Assembly: GCA_013036095.1 (NCBI GenBank)
Contig: JAAXCW010000002.1
Location: forward strand, 62,001-126,000
Reading direction: 5' to 3'
Length of the DNA stretch: 64,000 nucleotides
Source of the DNA: Vulcanimicrobiota bacterium
GTDB taxonomy: Bacteria > Vulcanimicrobiota > Vulcanimicrobiia > Vulcanimicrobiales > Vulcanimicrobiaceae
In this document: positions 8,261 to 16,417 of the stretch, in pieces
How the letters are laid out: every line of letters starts with the position of its first letter
Numbering within the stretch: the first letter of the stretch is position 1
The notes under the pieces: model-generated
The model's database searches: none
Seen by the model: only the letters and a program-made list of their open reading frames with translations
Told to the model about the DNA's origin: nothing
Made by a program: the position numbers and the translations under genes

Positions 8261-8290
8261 AACGCCCCGCTTACGCGGGGCGTTTTTTTT
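8261..8290 (+). terminator. Rho-independent terminator after the glycine-zipper gene
   Basis: AACGCCCCGC-TTAC-GCGGGGCG followed by eight T residues. It ends the 7688-8239 transcript and also lies just past the 3' end of the convergent SLOG-like gene. Confidence 0.93.
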
Positions 8291-8300
8291 GGGCGCGCTC

Positions 8301-9944
8301 CTAACCGTGGACGACGCTGAGCGGGCGCTCGCGATGCAAAATGAGCCAATCCGCATGTTCGGTCAGCGCTTCGTGTCCCAGCTCGCCGATCACGGCGGCC
8401 GCATCGCCGGCATAGCCGCGGTTGCGAATCTTGTGCAGCCGGCGCAATGCAAAATCAAAAACGACGAACATCCGCTGGTAGCGGCGCGCGTTTTCGCCGT
8501 ATGCTTCATGTTCCGAGAACGCGCGGATTAACAATGCCATCAAACCGGCAAGCGCCATCGGCACCGTGGCCAAATACGCGACAAGCTCGTTGTGAGCCGC
8601 GACCCACGGGATCGGGACACCGCGCCAGGAGAGCGGCCCAAACGCAAGTCCGCCGGCAACCATCAATGCGGCTCCGGCCGCCCCCGATAGCGCGATTCCC
8701 AAGCCGGTCGCCGCGACCGTGACGCCTTTGTAGAGCCGCTCGCGCTTCGCTTCGCGTCGCGCTGCGGCATAATAGTAGCGCCACTGGCCGCGAATCCACT
8801 CCAGACATTGGGGATGGTGCGGCGATTCGGCTTCGACTTGCCGAACGCCGAAAATGAGAGACGCAGCTCGCAGCGCGAGTCTGATCCATTGCAGTTCGCT
8901 CTGCTGCATCCGCAGATATGATGCGTCCACCACGCGATCGCGCAGGCCCGCGCAGCGCCACGCTTGCTGAACACGCAGACCTTCGGCGAGCGCGCGATAA
9001 TCCTGATAGCGGTTCTCATAGTCGTTCTTTCGCGCGAACGCAAAAAATGCGAAAGCAACAAATAACAGACCGGCCTTGATAGCAACTCCAGCCGGGCCGA
9101 GCTCGACGATTTGCGCGGCGCCGGCGATAAATCCAAATGCATAGATGAATCGCATGAACAAGACGCTCTCGTGCTGCAGCCGGTTCGCCGCCTCATCGGT
9201 GATTTTCATCAAGTCCGCGAGTCCCTCGATGTGCGATTGCGCGGCGCGTTGAATATCGCGATTGTACGTGTCGAGGCGGCCGATCGCTGCGCGAAAGTCC
9301 CGTTCGCCGCGGCGGTCCGAACTAAAGCGGCGCGGGTGAATTTCCCGCACCGTGAACGCGTCGGCCGGACGGGGCTGTCCTTCGCGCGGCGTCACAATGT
9401 GATAGACGGGGCCGATATCCGGCACGTAGGGCACGATGGCGCTGCGCTGCACATTCGAGATGCCCATCGTTCGCATGGCGACCGCGTGCGAGGTTCCACC
9501 GGGGCCCTGTCCCGGTTTACCGTCCCAAAAAGCGATCAGGATCTGACTGTGGTAAGCGATGTATGATGCGGCGGCTACATAGCCATCTTCGGCATTTCCC
9601 ATGCTGCCTGCGACACTCACCTTCCAACATTTTTGGAGTATCTTGGTAAAGCGGCCGCGTTCGGGAGGCGAAAAATCTTGTTCGTAACGCTCGACCGCAA
9701 ACGGAAGGTACGCCATCACAGCGACGCCGCGCTCCACCGCTTCTTCGGCGGCCAATATGTCTGCGCCGGCGGCGAGTGCCGTCAAAACCAGCAACGGCGT
9801 AAACGGGTGCTCCCGCTGCAGTCTGGCAAGCGCCGATGCGAACTGCTCGCGTAGCGCTCCCTCATCTTCTCGCGGAACGTCGCGGTGTCCGACAACGCCT
9901 ATGACCAGCGGCACAGCGTCGAAAGCCGGTTTCATCGCCACCAT
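8301..9944 (-). CDS. SLOG-domain protein with SLATT-like transmembrane C-terminus
   Basis: About 547 aa from the ATG at 9944, which has GGGAGG ten bases upstream; the frame stays open to 10013, inside the TIR gene. Residues ~12-200 look like a SLOG (DprA/LOG-related) Rossmannoid: VIGVVGHRD at the first strand, TALAAGADILAAEEA at the glycine-rich turn, VMAYLPF, then YIAYHSQILIAFWDGK. This fold binds nucleotides or nucleotide ligands. The C-terminal part has helices at about 262-282, 287-304, 406-434 and 453-474, with the NRYQDYRALAEGLRVQQAW motif between helix pairs, as in SLATT effectors, and a final HEALTEHADWLILHRERPL segment. It is divergent from the TIR gene with a 60-base gap. The family assignment is by motif reading only. 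Confidence 0.7.
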   Translation of the reverse strand: MVAMKPAFDAVPLVIGVVGHRDVPREDEGALREQFASALARLQREHPFTPLLVLTALAAGADILAAEEAVERGVAVMAYLPFAVERYEQDFSPPERGRFTKILQKCWKVSVAGSMGNAEDGYVAAASYIAYHSQILIAFWDGKPGQGPGGTSHAVAMRTMGISNVQRSAIVPYVPDIGPVYHIVTPREGQPRPADAFTVREIHPRRFSSDRRGERDFRAAIGRLDTYNRDIQRAAQSHIEGLADLMKITDEAANRLQHESVLFMRFIYAFGFIAGAAQIVELGPAGVAIKAGLLFVAFAFFAFARKNDYENRYQDYRALAEGLRVQQAWRCAGLRDRVVDASYLRMQQSELQWIRLALRAASLIFGVRQVEAESPHHPQCLEWIRGQWRYYYAAARREAKRERLYKGVTVAATGLGIALSGAAGAALMVAGGLAFGPLSWRGVPIPWVAAHNELVAYLATVPMALAGLMALLIRAFSEHEAYGENARRYQRMFVVFDFALRRLHKIRNRGYAGDAAAVIGELGHEALTEHADWLILHRERPLSVVHG

Positions 9945-10004
9945 GATAGCATGGCCTCCCGGGCGGGAGCCCGGCGCCCGCGCGCGTAACACTTCCCGAG
10001 CTTC

Positions 10005-11129
10005 ATGGCCCACGATGTTTTCGTCTGTTACTCTTCGGAGGACAAGACCATCGCGAATGCGGCCTGCGCGAAGTTAGAAAGCGCGGGAATTCGCTGTTGG
10101 ATTGCCCCGCGCGACCCGATCGCAGGAATCCCCTACGGTCGACAGCTCGTCGACGCGATCACCGCGGCCCGCATCGTGCTGCTGATTTTTTCCGGCAACG
10201 CCAACCGATCCGAGCATGTCTTGCGCGAGCTCGAAATCGCCTCGGACTCAGGCAAAATCATTGTTCCTTTCCGGATCGAAAACGTTGTTCCGAGCGGCGA
10301 CTTGCGCTATTACATCACGCGCGTGCACTGGCTCGATGCGATGTCGCCGCCGATGGAGTCTCGCCTCAACGAGCTGGTCGCGCTGATGCAGCGGCTGCTC
10401 GAACTTCCGGTCACGCCCGTTGCGCCTGCAGCCGGTGTTGCGTCCACGGCTCGCAAGGGTTATCCGGCGATCGCCGCGATCGCCATCGTCGCGGCCACAA
10501 TCGCGATCGCCTTGGGGTTGTACGTCATGAAGCACTCCGCTGCGCCCGCCGTTCACGCGATCGCAAGGAAAACGCCGCAACCGAAGCGCGCCGCCGCAGA
10601 CAACGCAAAACGAGCACCTCACGTTGCCGCCGCCATAGCAACTCCCGCTCCGCCGCCGACGCCGCGGATCGTGTATGTTCCGCAGCCGCAGGGCACGCCC
10701 GTTCGGCTTACGGTTGTGCCGAACGTGCCGAGGAAAACTGCCGCTCCCAAACTCCGCGCCACGGCGAGACCCGTTGCTCGCGCCACGGTCGCGCCAACGG
10801 CCGCTCCGACCGCTGCGTCCTTGCTTGCTGCGCGCCCGCCGACACTGGTCGAATACCGAACCCGGATTCAGAGCCTTTTTATCAGCCGCATGAACGAGAC
10901 GAGCTGGCGTGTAGGAACCGCACCGAATGTAGGCGGCCCGTGGACGACAACAGGCAGAGCGAGCATGGCCGGAACGGCCGGCACTACGCTTTCGTCATCG
11001 AGCGGGCGCATGTGGCTCTTCGTCCCCGACGTCGGAGCCCTCGGACCCTATGCCCACGAGATTTGCTTCAGCAACGTTGGTCCCGGCAGGTGCGACGCGA
11101 ACACAATTCCGATCGTTGCGGAGCACTAG
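10005..11129 (+). CDS. Membrane-anchored TIR domain protein
   Basis: 374 aa. The N-terminal ~135 residues are a TIR domain: HDVFVCYSSEDKTIANAACAKLESAGI, then WIAPRDPIAGIPYGRQLVDAI, VLLIFSGNANRSEHVLRELEIA (Glu75 at the position of the NADase glutamate) and the C-terminal HWLDA strand. A membrane helix follows at about 154-174 (PAIAAIAIVAATIAIALGLYVM), then a ~110-residue Pro/Ala/Lys-rich linker, then a ~90-residue domain starting near LVEYRTRIQSLFISR. With TIR inside, the C-terminal domain would be periplasmic. Bacterial TIR domains cleave NAD or make cyclic ADP-ribose signals. Its partner is the divergent SLOG-like gene. Confidence 0.85.
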   Translation: MAHDVFVCYSSEDKTIANAACAKLESAGIRCWIAPRDPIAGIPYGRQLVDAITAARIVLLIFSGNANRSEHVLRELEIASDSGKIIVPFRIENVVPSGDLRYYITRVHWLDAMSPPMESRLNELVALMQRLLELPVTPVAPAAGVASTARKGYPAIAAIAIVAATIAIALGLYVMKHSAAPAVHAIARKTPQPKRAAADNAKRAPHVAAAIATPAPPPTPRIVYVPQPQGTPVRLTVVPNVPRKTAAPKLRATARPVARATVAPTAAPTAASLLAARPPTLVEYRTRIQSLFISRMNETSWRVGTAPNVGGPWTTTGRASMAGTAGTTLSSSSGRMWLFVPDVGALGPYAHEICFSNVGPGRCDANTIPIVAEH

Positions 11130-11176
11130 CGAGACAGGGGGCGCGGGGCGCGCGTTGAATCGAGGTCGGTCGCCGT

Positions 11177-11249
11177 GCCGAGATAGCTCAGTTGGTAGAG
11201 CACGCGCCTGAAAAGTGCGGTGTCCCGTGTTCGATTCACGGTCTCGGCA
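11177..11249 (+). tRNA. tRNA-Phe (GAA)
   Basis: Acceptor GCCGAGA/TCTCGGC, a D-arm GCTCAGTTGGTAGAGC, anticodon loop CTGAAAA (GAA), T-loop GTTCGATTC and discriminator A73. CCA is not encoded. A terminator hairpin follows within six bases. Confidence 0.97.
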
Positions 11250-11254
11250 AATTT

Positions 11255-11290
11255 AAACGCCGGAAAATAAACATTTCGGCGTTTTTCTTT
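11255..11290 (+). terminator. Terminator after tRNA-Phe
   Basis: AAACGCCG at 11255-11262 pairs with CGGCGTTT at 11277-11284, closing an A-rich loop and followed by a T-rich run (TTTTTCTTTTC). It ends the tRNA-Phe transcript. Confidence 0.85.
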
Positions 11291-11423
11291 TCTTTCTCGT
11301 TCCTTTGTGCCGTACAGCTGGCACACTGCTCTGCGATCGTTACGTTATGAAAGAACGATGACCATTGTGAGTGCGTAGATAAGCCTTGATTTGCGTGACT
11401 CGCGCCTGAAAGGAGAGTCGACT

Positions 11424-11762
11424 TTGGACACTTTGGCACTGGAGGCTTTCGCCGCGCTCGATATCCGAACAGGTACCATCGTTACGGCGGAGCCGTTTCC
11501 GGAAGCGCGTAAGCCGGCATACAAACTTACAATAGATTTTGGCGGGGAACTCGGGTCGAAGCGCTCGAGCGCGCAGTTGACCGCACGCTACAAGTTCGAG
11601 GAATTGATCGGCAAGCAAATCGTCGCGGTGGTGAACTTTCCGCCGAAACGCATAGCGGGTTTTCTTAGTGAGGTTCTCGTGCTTGGAGTGCCCGACGCAA
11701 ACGGCGAGACGATTCTCCTCGCGCCGCATTCTGCCGTTCAGAACGGCGTCCGCGTTTATTAG
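11424..11762 (+). CDS. csaA: tRNA-binding domain chaperone CsaA
   Basis: 112 residues from the TTG at 11424, preceded by AAGGAGA at 11410-11416; an ATG-initiated version would add residues the family lacks. The sequence is a classic CsaA/EMAP-type OB-fold: ALDIRTGTIVTAEPFPEARKPAYKLTIDFG, SSAQLTARYKFEELIGKQIVAVVNFPPKRIAGFLSEVLVLG and a C-terminal PHSAVQNGVRV. CsaA is a dimeric export-related chaperone that also binds tRNA. The 3' end overlaps the convergent TonB-like gene by four bases. Confidence 0.93.
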   Translation: MDTLALEAFAALDIRTGTIVTAEPFPEARKPAYKLTIDFGGELGSKRSSAQLTARYKFEELIGKQIVAVVNFPPKRIAGFLSEVLVLGVPDANGETILLAPHSAVQNGVRVY

Positions 11763-12424
11763 CTGCTGAACTCGACTTTAAAGAGATACGAGCCGGGCAC
11801 CGGTTGGCACCCGCGTATTTCCGGCGAGTAGGTGCTTGCGCGAGCCGCATCGAGCGCCGCGCGGTCCAATTCCATCGAACCCGTCGATGCGTACACCGAG
11901 ACGCCGGTGACGGTGCCGCTTGCGTCGAGATCGACCTTAATCATTGCGGTCGCATTTGCATTCGCATCAAAGTCGCTTGCCGTACGTTCCGGCGAGACCG
12001 CATTTATCGTCTTGGCTTCGACGTTCGGATCACTGCACGCCGGACCCGGCTCCTGCGTCGGCACCACCGGTTGACTGATCACGCCGCCGGATCCGTTTGT
12101 TCCGGGGTTGCCCGGCGCATTTGGCTCGCCGGTAGGAAGCGACGGCGTGATAGCCACGTGGCCATGAAGATTACGCGAATCATGGGGTCGCGCAACCGGC
12201 AGGCTAACGATTTGAATGTGTTGATGTGAAATTGGAGTGCGCAGACGTTGCGGGGGTTTGGGCGGTTCAGGCTTCGGGCGGATCCAAATGTGCGTGATGA
12301 CCGGTATCACGTGATACGGAACCGCGTCGGCAGGCGGCCGGACGAACGGCGCCAGGACCAGATGGAAGATCAGCGATAGCGCGAGAGCTGCGCCCAGCAT
12401 TCGGCGGTTTTTCGGTGCTCCCAT
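11759..12424 (-). CDS. TonB family energy-transducer-like protein
   Basis: 221 aa. The N-terminal signal anchor (ALALSLIFHLVLAPFV) is followed by a Pro-rich spacer (RPKPEPPKPPQR) and a glycine-rich region. The C-terminal ~80 residues are a TonB_C fold: MIKVDLDASGTVTGVSVYASTGSMELDRAALDAARASTYSPEI, then CQPVPGSYLFKVEFSS. TonB links inner-membrane proton motive force to outer-membrane receptors. No exbB/exbD lies nearby. It shares a C-x-PVxGxYLF ending with two other proteins in the window. Confidence 0.85.
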   Translation of the reverse strand: MGAPKNRRMLGAALALSLIFHLVLAPFVRPPADAVPYHVIPVITHIWIRPKPEPPKPPQRLRTPISHQHIQIVSLPVARPHDSRNLHGHVAITPSLPTGEPNAPGNPGTNGSGGVISQPVVPTQEPGPACSDPNVEAKTINAVSPERTASDFDANANATAMIKVDLDASGTVTGVSVYASTGSMELDRAALDAARASTYSPEIRGCQPVPGSYLFKVEFSS

Positions 12425-12463
12425 ACGGCTTGTAACAAACGCGCGCCCCGTTTTGTGACAGCG

Positions 12464-13018
12464 CTACTTTAAGCCGAGTGGCTTTCGCGCGACCAGCAAC
12501 CGCAGCGACTCGGCGATCCGCTTCGCCCGGGTCTCCGGGCGTTTGGCCATCGAAATCCACGCCACAAAGTCGCGCCGCCGCTTCTTCGGCAGCGCCTGAA
12601 ATTCGCGCCACGCCTTCGCGTTCGATTTGATCGCGTTAGCGATATACGCGGGCACGCGCTGCGGAATGTCAGGCGGTGCAGACCGATGACTTGTCGGCGC
12701 AGCGGCCAAGCCGGCCGCGCTCAGCGAGCCCGCAGCGGCGAGCTCTTTCCATCTTTGCCGGTTGCTGTCTGACCATTTGCTGCCGCGCCTGCGCGGCGTG
12801 AATTTGCGCGCATACGTGTCGGCGTCCAAACTCTTGATGAGGCTATCGACCCATCCAAAACAGAGCGCTTCGCGAACCGAATCATCGTACTCGATCGACT
12901 TCACGCCGCTGTGTTGCTTGTGGTATACGAGCCACGCGCCTTCGCTCGATGCGTGGTGTTTTCGCAGCCATGCGCGCCATCCACTGCGGGTTCGAACGTC
13001 GACTTTCGGCAGCATCAC
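12464..13018 (-). CDS. YdeI/OmpD-associated family protein
   Basis: 184 aa. The family signature is clear: RSGWRAWLRKHHASSEGAWLVYHKQHSG, then YDDSVREALCFGWVDSLIKSLDADTYARKFTPRRRGSKWSDSNRQRW, and a C-terminal helical part rich in Lys/Arg with PKKRRRDFVAWISMAKRPETRAKR. The function is not established; relatives often travel with SRPBCC and VOC genes, as here. Last gene of the ArsR-SRPBCC-VOC-YdeI operon, overlapping the VOC stop by four bases. Confidence 0.88.
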   Translation of the reverse strand: MMLPKVDVRTRSGWRAWLRKHHASSEGAWLVYHKQHSGVKSIEYDDSVREALCFGWVDSLIKSLDADTYARKFTPRRRGSKWSDSNRQRWKELAAAGSLSAAGLAAAPTSHRSAPPDIPQRVPAYIANAIKSNAKAWREFQALPKKRRRDFVAWISMAKRPETRAKRIAESLRLLVARKPLGLK

Positions 13019-13518
13019 GCTTTCGCGGATAGTTCTCCCTCATAGGCGCGCTTCAAAGCGTCGATATCGAGCTTCTGCATTTGCAGCATCGCCTTCATTG
13101 CGCGCTGCGCGCCTTGCGGGTCCGGGCCGCCGATGTAATCGCTCAACCCGGCCGGGACGATATTCCAAGAGAATCCGTACTTGTCGGTCAGCCAGCCACA
13201 TTGCACTTTCTTTCCGCCCTCGGAGAGTTTCTCCCAAAGACGGTCGACCTCGGCTTGCGTTTCGCAGTTCACGTACAAAGCGATCGACCCGGGCGCCGGA
13301 CCCGGTGAACCGCTTTCGGTCGGGCCGCCATTAAGCGCCATAAACTCTTGCCCGTCGAGCTCGAACTCCACGACCATCGCGCTTCCCGCCGGCCCCGGTC
13401 CGGCTTCTCCGTACCGGCTGACATCGGTAATGCGTGAGTTTTTAAAAACCGAGACGTAAAAGCTTGCAGCTTCTTCCGCGTCGCCGTCAAACCATAAGAA
13501 AGGAACGATGTTCTGCAT
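13015..13518 (-). CDS. VOC family protein (PhnB/glyoxalase-like)
   Basis: 167 aa, of the 3-demethylubiquinone methyltransferase-like/PhnB branch of vicinal oxygen chelate proteins. It begins MQNIVPFLWFDGDAEEAASFYVSVFKNS and contains EFELDGQEFMALNGGP and KVQCGWLTDKYGFSWNIVP, typical of this branch. A metal-dependent catalytic role is possible but unproven. It is in the middle of a four-gene operon and its start adjoins the SRPBCC stop. Confidence 0.9.
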   Translation of the reverse strand: MQNIVPFLWFDGDAEEAASFYVSVFKNSRITDVSRYGEAGPGPAGSAMVVEFELDGQEFMALNGGPTESGSPGPAPGSIALYVNCETQAEVDRLWEKLSEGGKKVQCGWLTDKYGFSWNIVPAGLSDYIGGPDPQGAQRAMKAMLQMQKLDIDALKRAYEGELSAKA

Positions 13519-14042
13519 TAATAGGCCTCCGGCGTGCTTTTCTTGAGGTGTGCTTCCAAATGGTCGAGCGTCTGTCCCCAGCCGATCAGTGCGCCGTTAC
13601 GCTCTGCGACCGAGAGCGGGACCGATTGCGTGACCGTTAGCTTGGTTTTCTTTCCGCTATCTTCCGGTTCGAAGATGACCGTCATCACCATTTCTTCCGG
13701 AAAATCCTCGCTCAGCCCATACGCGGAGGGTTTTAGGCGGTTTCCTTTCTCGTCGGAAAAATGTATGGCCGAAACCGTGCGGCGTGGCACGTCCACTTCA
13801 CGAAAAACGCCTCTTGACCAAATCTCGCGGCCTTCCAGCCATTGCGGCGACTGCATGGAAAACACAAGTATCCCGCCAGGACGCGGGTCGATCTCGCAAT
13901 GCGGAATCGAAAAGCCGTCCGGCGCGAACCACTGTTTAAACTGATCAGGCTCGTACCACGCCTTGAAGACAACCTCTGGAGGCGCATTAAAAACGCGTGT
14001 AAGCGTGAGAATGGGTTCGGCGGTCTTATCGTTTGCGGCCAC
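13518..14042 (-). CDS. SRPBCC/AHSA1 domain protein
   Basis: 174 aa with a START-like (AHSA1) fold: LTRVFNAPPEVVFKAWYEPDQFKQWFAPDGF, then a central beta-sheet with IDPRPGGILVFSMQSP, and a C-terminal helix with GWGQTLDHLEAHLKK. These small ligand-binding proteins are commonly encoded with an ArsR regulator. It overlaps the ArsR gene by 17 bases. The ligand is unknown. Confidence 0.9.
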   Translation of the reverse strand: MAANDKTAEPILTLTRVFNAPPEVVFKAWYEPDQFKQWFAPDGFSIPHCEIDPRPGGILVFSMQSPQWLEGREIWSRGVFREVDVPRRTVSAIHFSDEKGNRLKPSAYGLSEDFPEEMVMTVIFEPEDSGKKTKLTVTQSVPLSVAERNGALIGWGQTLDHLEAHLKKSTPEAY

Positions 14043-14376
14043 GATTTTTCTCTTTTCTCTGCATCTGCTGCAGGTAATTTTCTAAACGATCGAATTTTTG
14101 CGCCCACAGTGCTTCGTATTGGCGCAGCCACGTCGCAAGGGGTGCCAATCCTTGCGGCTCTGCACGGTAAAACGTATTGCGCCCATATCGCCGGCCGGCC
14201 ACAAGACGCGCTTCCTGCAACGCCTTCAAATGCTGAGAAACGGCCGGCTGAGAGACTCCGGCATATTGCGTGAGCGCTACAACCGTCATCTCCCGCTTTC
14301 GTACGATCTGCTCGAAAATCGCGCGGCGCGTGGGATCCGAGAGCGCGTGCATCAGAACACCGGCCGGGTCGGTCAT
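14026..14376 (-). CDS. ArsR family winged-helix repressor
   Basis: 116 aa. It begins with HALSDPTRRAIFEQIV and has the recognition helix region VSQPAVSQHLKALQEARLVAGRRYGRNTFYRAEP. It lacks the ELCVCD metal box, as is usual for ArsR proteins paired with SRPBCC genes. It probably represses its own operon; a perfect inverted repeat lies upstream at 14385-14402. Confidence 0.92.
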   Translation of the reverse strand: MTDPAGVLMHALSDPTRRAIFEQIVRKREMTVVALTQYAGVSQPAVSQHLKALQEARLVAGRRYGRNTFYRAEPQGLAPLATWLRQYEALWAQKFDRLENYLQQMQRKEKNRGRKR

Positions 14377-14384
14377 TCCAAAAT

Positions 14385-14402
14385 CATAAGCGTATACTTA
14401 TG
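14385..14402. promoter_or_regulatory. Palindromic operator of the ArsR-SRPBCC operon
   Basis: CATAAG-N6-CTTATG, a perfect 6+6 inverted repeat starting nine bases upstream of the ArsR start codon. It is A/T-rich in GC-rich surroundings, as expected for an ArsR half-site pair. Autoregulation is an inference. Confidence 0.65.
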
Positions 14403-14424
14403 TATTGTCAAGTCGTATTGAAGA

Positions 14425-14453
14425 AATGCCCCGACATTTCATCGGGGCATTTT
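14425..14453 (-). terminator. Terminator downstream of the tRNA-Asp/tRNA-Val pair
   Basis: AATGCCCCGA (14425-14434) pairs with TCGGGGCATT (14442-14451). On the minus strand it follows tRNA-Asp and is trailed by a short U-rich run (ATTTCTTC). It separates the tRNAs from the ArsR operon. Confidence 0.75.
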
Positions 14454-14461
14454 GACTCTGG

Positions 14462-14535
14462 CGACGCTGATGGGGCTCGAACCCACGACCTTCGCCGTGA
14501 CAGGGCGACGCTCTAACCAACTGAGCTACAGCGCC
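14462..14535 (-). tRNA. tRNA-Asp (GTC)
   Basis: The reverse complement gives acceptor GGCGCTG/CAGCGTC, D-arm GCTCAGTTGGTTAGAGC, anticodon loop CTGTCAC (GTC), T-loop GTTCGAGCC and discriminator G73. CCA is encoded at 14459-14461. Confidence 0.96.
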
Positions 14536-14550
14536 ATCGCCGGATAATGG

Positions 14551-14622
14551 TGGGCACGGTTGGGATTGAACCAACGACCCCCCGCGTGTGAAGCGGATGC
14601 TCTCCCACTGAGCTACGCGCCC
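14551..14622 (-). tRNA. tRNA-Val (CAC)
   Basis: The reverse complement gives acceptor GGGCGCG/CGTGCCC, D-arm GCTCAGTGGGAGAGC, anticodon loop TTCACAC (CAC), T-loop GTTCAATCC and discriminator A73. CCA is encoded at 14548-14550. It is upstream of tRNA-Asp on the same strand. Confidence 0.95.
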
Positions 14623-14701
14623 ATGCGTTTATGGAACCGGCATATCGTATCCTAGTCGCGCCGCCGCTGTCTAGCGAGCGCTTGCGGGTATAGGGCACAG
14701 G

Positions 14702-15229
14702 ATGGACCTGCTGACCCTCGGCCACGGAACGCTCGCGCAAGCCGCCCTCGCGGCCCTCATTGAACGCGCGCGCATCGACCGCGTCGTCGACGTGCGAACG
14801 GTGCCGAAGAGCCGCGCGCATCCGTGGGTGTGGGGCGATCGCATGGCGCTCTGGGTGCCCGATGAAGCGCACGCGGAGTATGTTTGGGAACGCGATCTCG
14901 GCGGCTTTCGAACGCCGCGGCCCGGTTCGCAGCATACCGCATTACGGAACGCCGCCTTCCGCGGCTACGCAGATTATATGGAAACGGATCGTTTCCGCTC
15001 CGCGCTTTCGAACCTCGTGAACTCGTTGCCGAACCGGCGCGTCGCGGTCTTGTGCTCGGAAACGCTATGGTGGCGCTGTCATCGCCGGCTTATCGCCGAT
15101 GCCGCGGTCTTATTGCATGAAGTTGACGTGCAGCACCTCATGCCCAACGGCGCGCTGCAGAAGCATCCGCCAACCGCCGGCGTTCGCCGCCGAGGCGATC
15201 TCTTGTTGTACGATGGGGAAGCCGCATGA
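14702..15229 (+). CDS. DUF488 domain-containing protein
   Basis: 175 aa. It starts MDLLTLGHGTLAQAALAALIERARIDRVVDVRTVPKSR, the DUF488 hallmark (iGHs...f...L....i..lvDVR..P.Sr), with a C-terminal VLCSETLWWRCHRRLIADAA motif containing the conserved Cys and CHR. The function is unknown. It overlaps the topoisomerase start (ATGA), so the two proteins are translationally coupled. Confidence 0.9.
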   Translation: MDLLTLGHGTLAQAALAALIERARIDRVVDVRTVPKSRAHPWVWGDRMALWVPDEAHAEYVWERDLGGFRTPRPGSQHTALRNAAFRGYADYMETDRFRSALSNLVNSLPNRRVAVLCSETLWWRCHRRLIADAAVLLHEVDVQHLMPNGALQKHPPTAGVRRRGDLLLYDGEAA

Positions 15230-16317
15230 ACCCGGTGGAAAGCGCGAAGGCAGCGCACTTACGGTACGTGAGCGATGAAATGCCCGGCATTCGCCGAGAA
15301 AAGCATGGCGCGCACTTCGTGTATTATGCGCCGGACGGATCGAAGATCGACGACGAAAAAGAACTGACGCGCATAAAGGCGCTAGCCGTTCCGCCGGCTT
15401 ACACAAATGTGTGGATCTGTCCGATCGCCAACGGCCACATTCAGGCGACTGCACGTGACGCACGCGGACGTAAGCAATACAGGTACCATAAGCGCTGGCG
15501 CGAGACGCGCGATGAAAATAAATACGAGCGCATGATTGCGTTCGCGCAAAATTTGCCGAAAATCCGCAAGCAGATCGAAGCCGATCTCGCGCTGCCCGGA
15601 CTTCCCCGCGAAAAAGTGCTGGCGACCATCGTCCAGCTCTTGGAAACGACGGCAATCCGCGTTGGGAACGACGAGTATGCGAAGGAAAATAACTCGTTCG
15701 GGCTGACGACGTTGCGGAACAAACATGCGAAAATCGAAGGCGCGAAAGTGCGTTTTTCGTTTCGCGGAAAGAGTGGCGTGCGGCACGCCCTCGATCTGCG
15801 CGATCGGCGTTTGGCAAAGATTATCCGGCAGTGTCAGGACTTGCCCGGCCAGCAGTTGTTTGAATATCTCGAAGAGGATGGAACGACACGCGCGATCGAT
15901 TCCAATGACGTGAACGAATATATTCGGAAAATATCGGGCGAAGAGTTCAGCGCGAAAGATTTCCGGACGTGGGTCGGCACCGTAACCTGCGCCAACTTGC
16001 TTGCGCAAGATATTGCCGAAGAAACGCAGAGCGATCGAAAACAACGCGTGGCCTCGATCATAAAAGATGTCGCGAAACGGCTCGGAAACACTCCCGCAAT
16101 TTGCCGCAAGTGCTACGTGCATCCGGCGATCGTCGATGCGTTTCTGGAGCAGGGGCGGCTTGCGCCGGTTCGCGCTCCGCGCAACCGTGAAGGCTTGGAA
16201 TCCGAAGAGTCGTTTGTGCTTGCTTTATTACAGGAACGTTCCGGCGAAAGCGACTCCAAACGAACGATGCGTGCCTTGCAACAGACCTTAAGGAAACGCA
16301 AGAAGCAAGCGGCCTAA
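15226..16317 (+). CDS. DNA topoisomerase IB (poxvirus type)
   Basis: 363 aa. It relaxes supercoils through a 3'-phosphotyrosyl intermediate. The N-terminal domain has GIRREKHGAHFVYYAPDGSKI and IKALAVPPAYTNVWICPIANGHIQATARDARGRKQYRYH. The catalytic domain has TAIRVGNDEYAKENNSFGLTTLRNKH, the FRGKSGVRH Lys/Arg segment, DFRTWVGTV and the tyrosine motif CRKCYVHP (Tyr297). Length and motif order match bacterial TopIB. The C-terminus is basic. It is coupled to DUF488. Confidence 0.95.
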   Translation: MNPVESAKAAHLRYVSDEMPGIRREKHGAHFVYYAPDGSKIDDEKELTRIKALAVPPAYTNVWICPIANGHIQATARDARGRKQYRYHKRWRETRDENKYERMIAFAQNLPKIRKQIEADLALPGLPREKVLATIVQLLETTAIRVGNDEYAKENNSFGLTTLRNKHAKIEGAKVRFSFRGKSGVRHALDLRDRRLAKIIRQCQDLPGQQLFEYLEEDGTTRAIDSNDVNEYIRKISGEEFSAKDFRTWVGTVTCANLLAQDIAEETQSDRKQRVASIIKDVAKRLGNTPAICRKCYVHPAIVDAFLEQGRLAPVRAPRNREGLESEESFVLALLQERSGESDSKRTMRALQQTLRKRKKQAA

Positions 16318-16417
16318 CGCCGACGATAACCAGCCGAGCGTCCGCTCGTGAACCGAGCCGGGCCTTGGAAACGTTGGTTCTGAGGACTCATTGAAAGCTA
16401 CAGCTAGGAGACAACAC

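Noticed and set aside
16335-16380. Hairpins (CGAGCG-TC-CGCTCG and GAACC/GGTTC) before the charged exported protein
   Set aside because: Short stems that are common in GC-rich DNA; no nested architecture strong enough to call a leader RNA.
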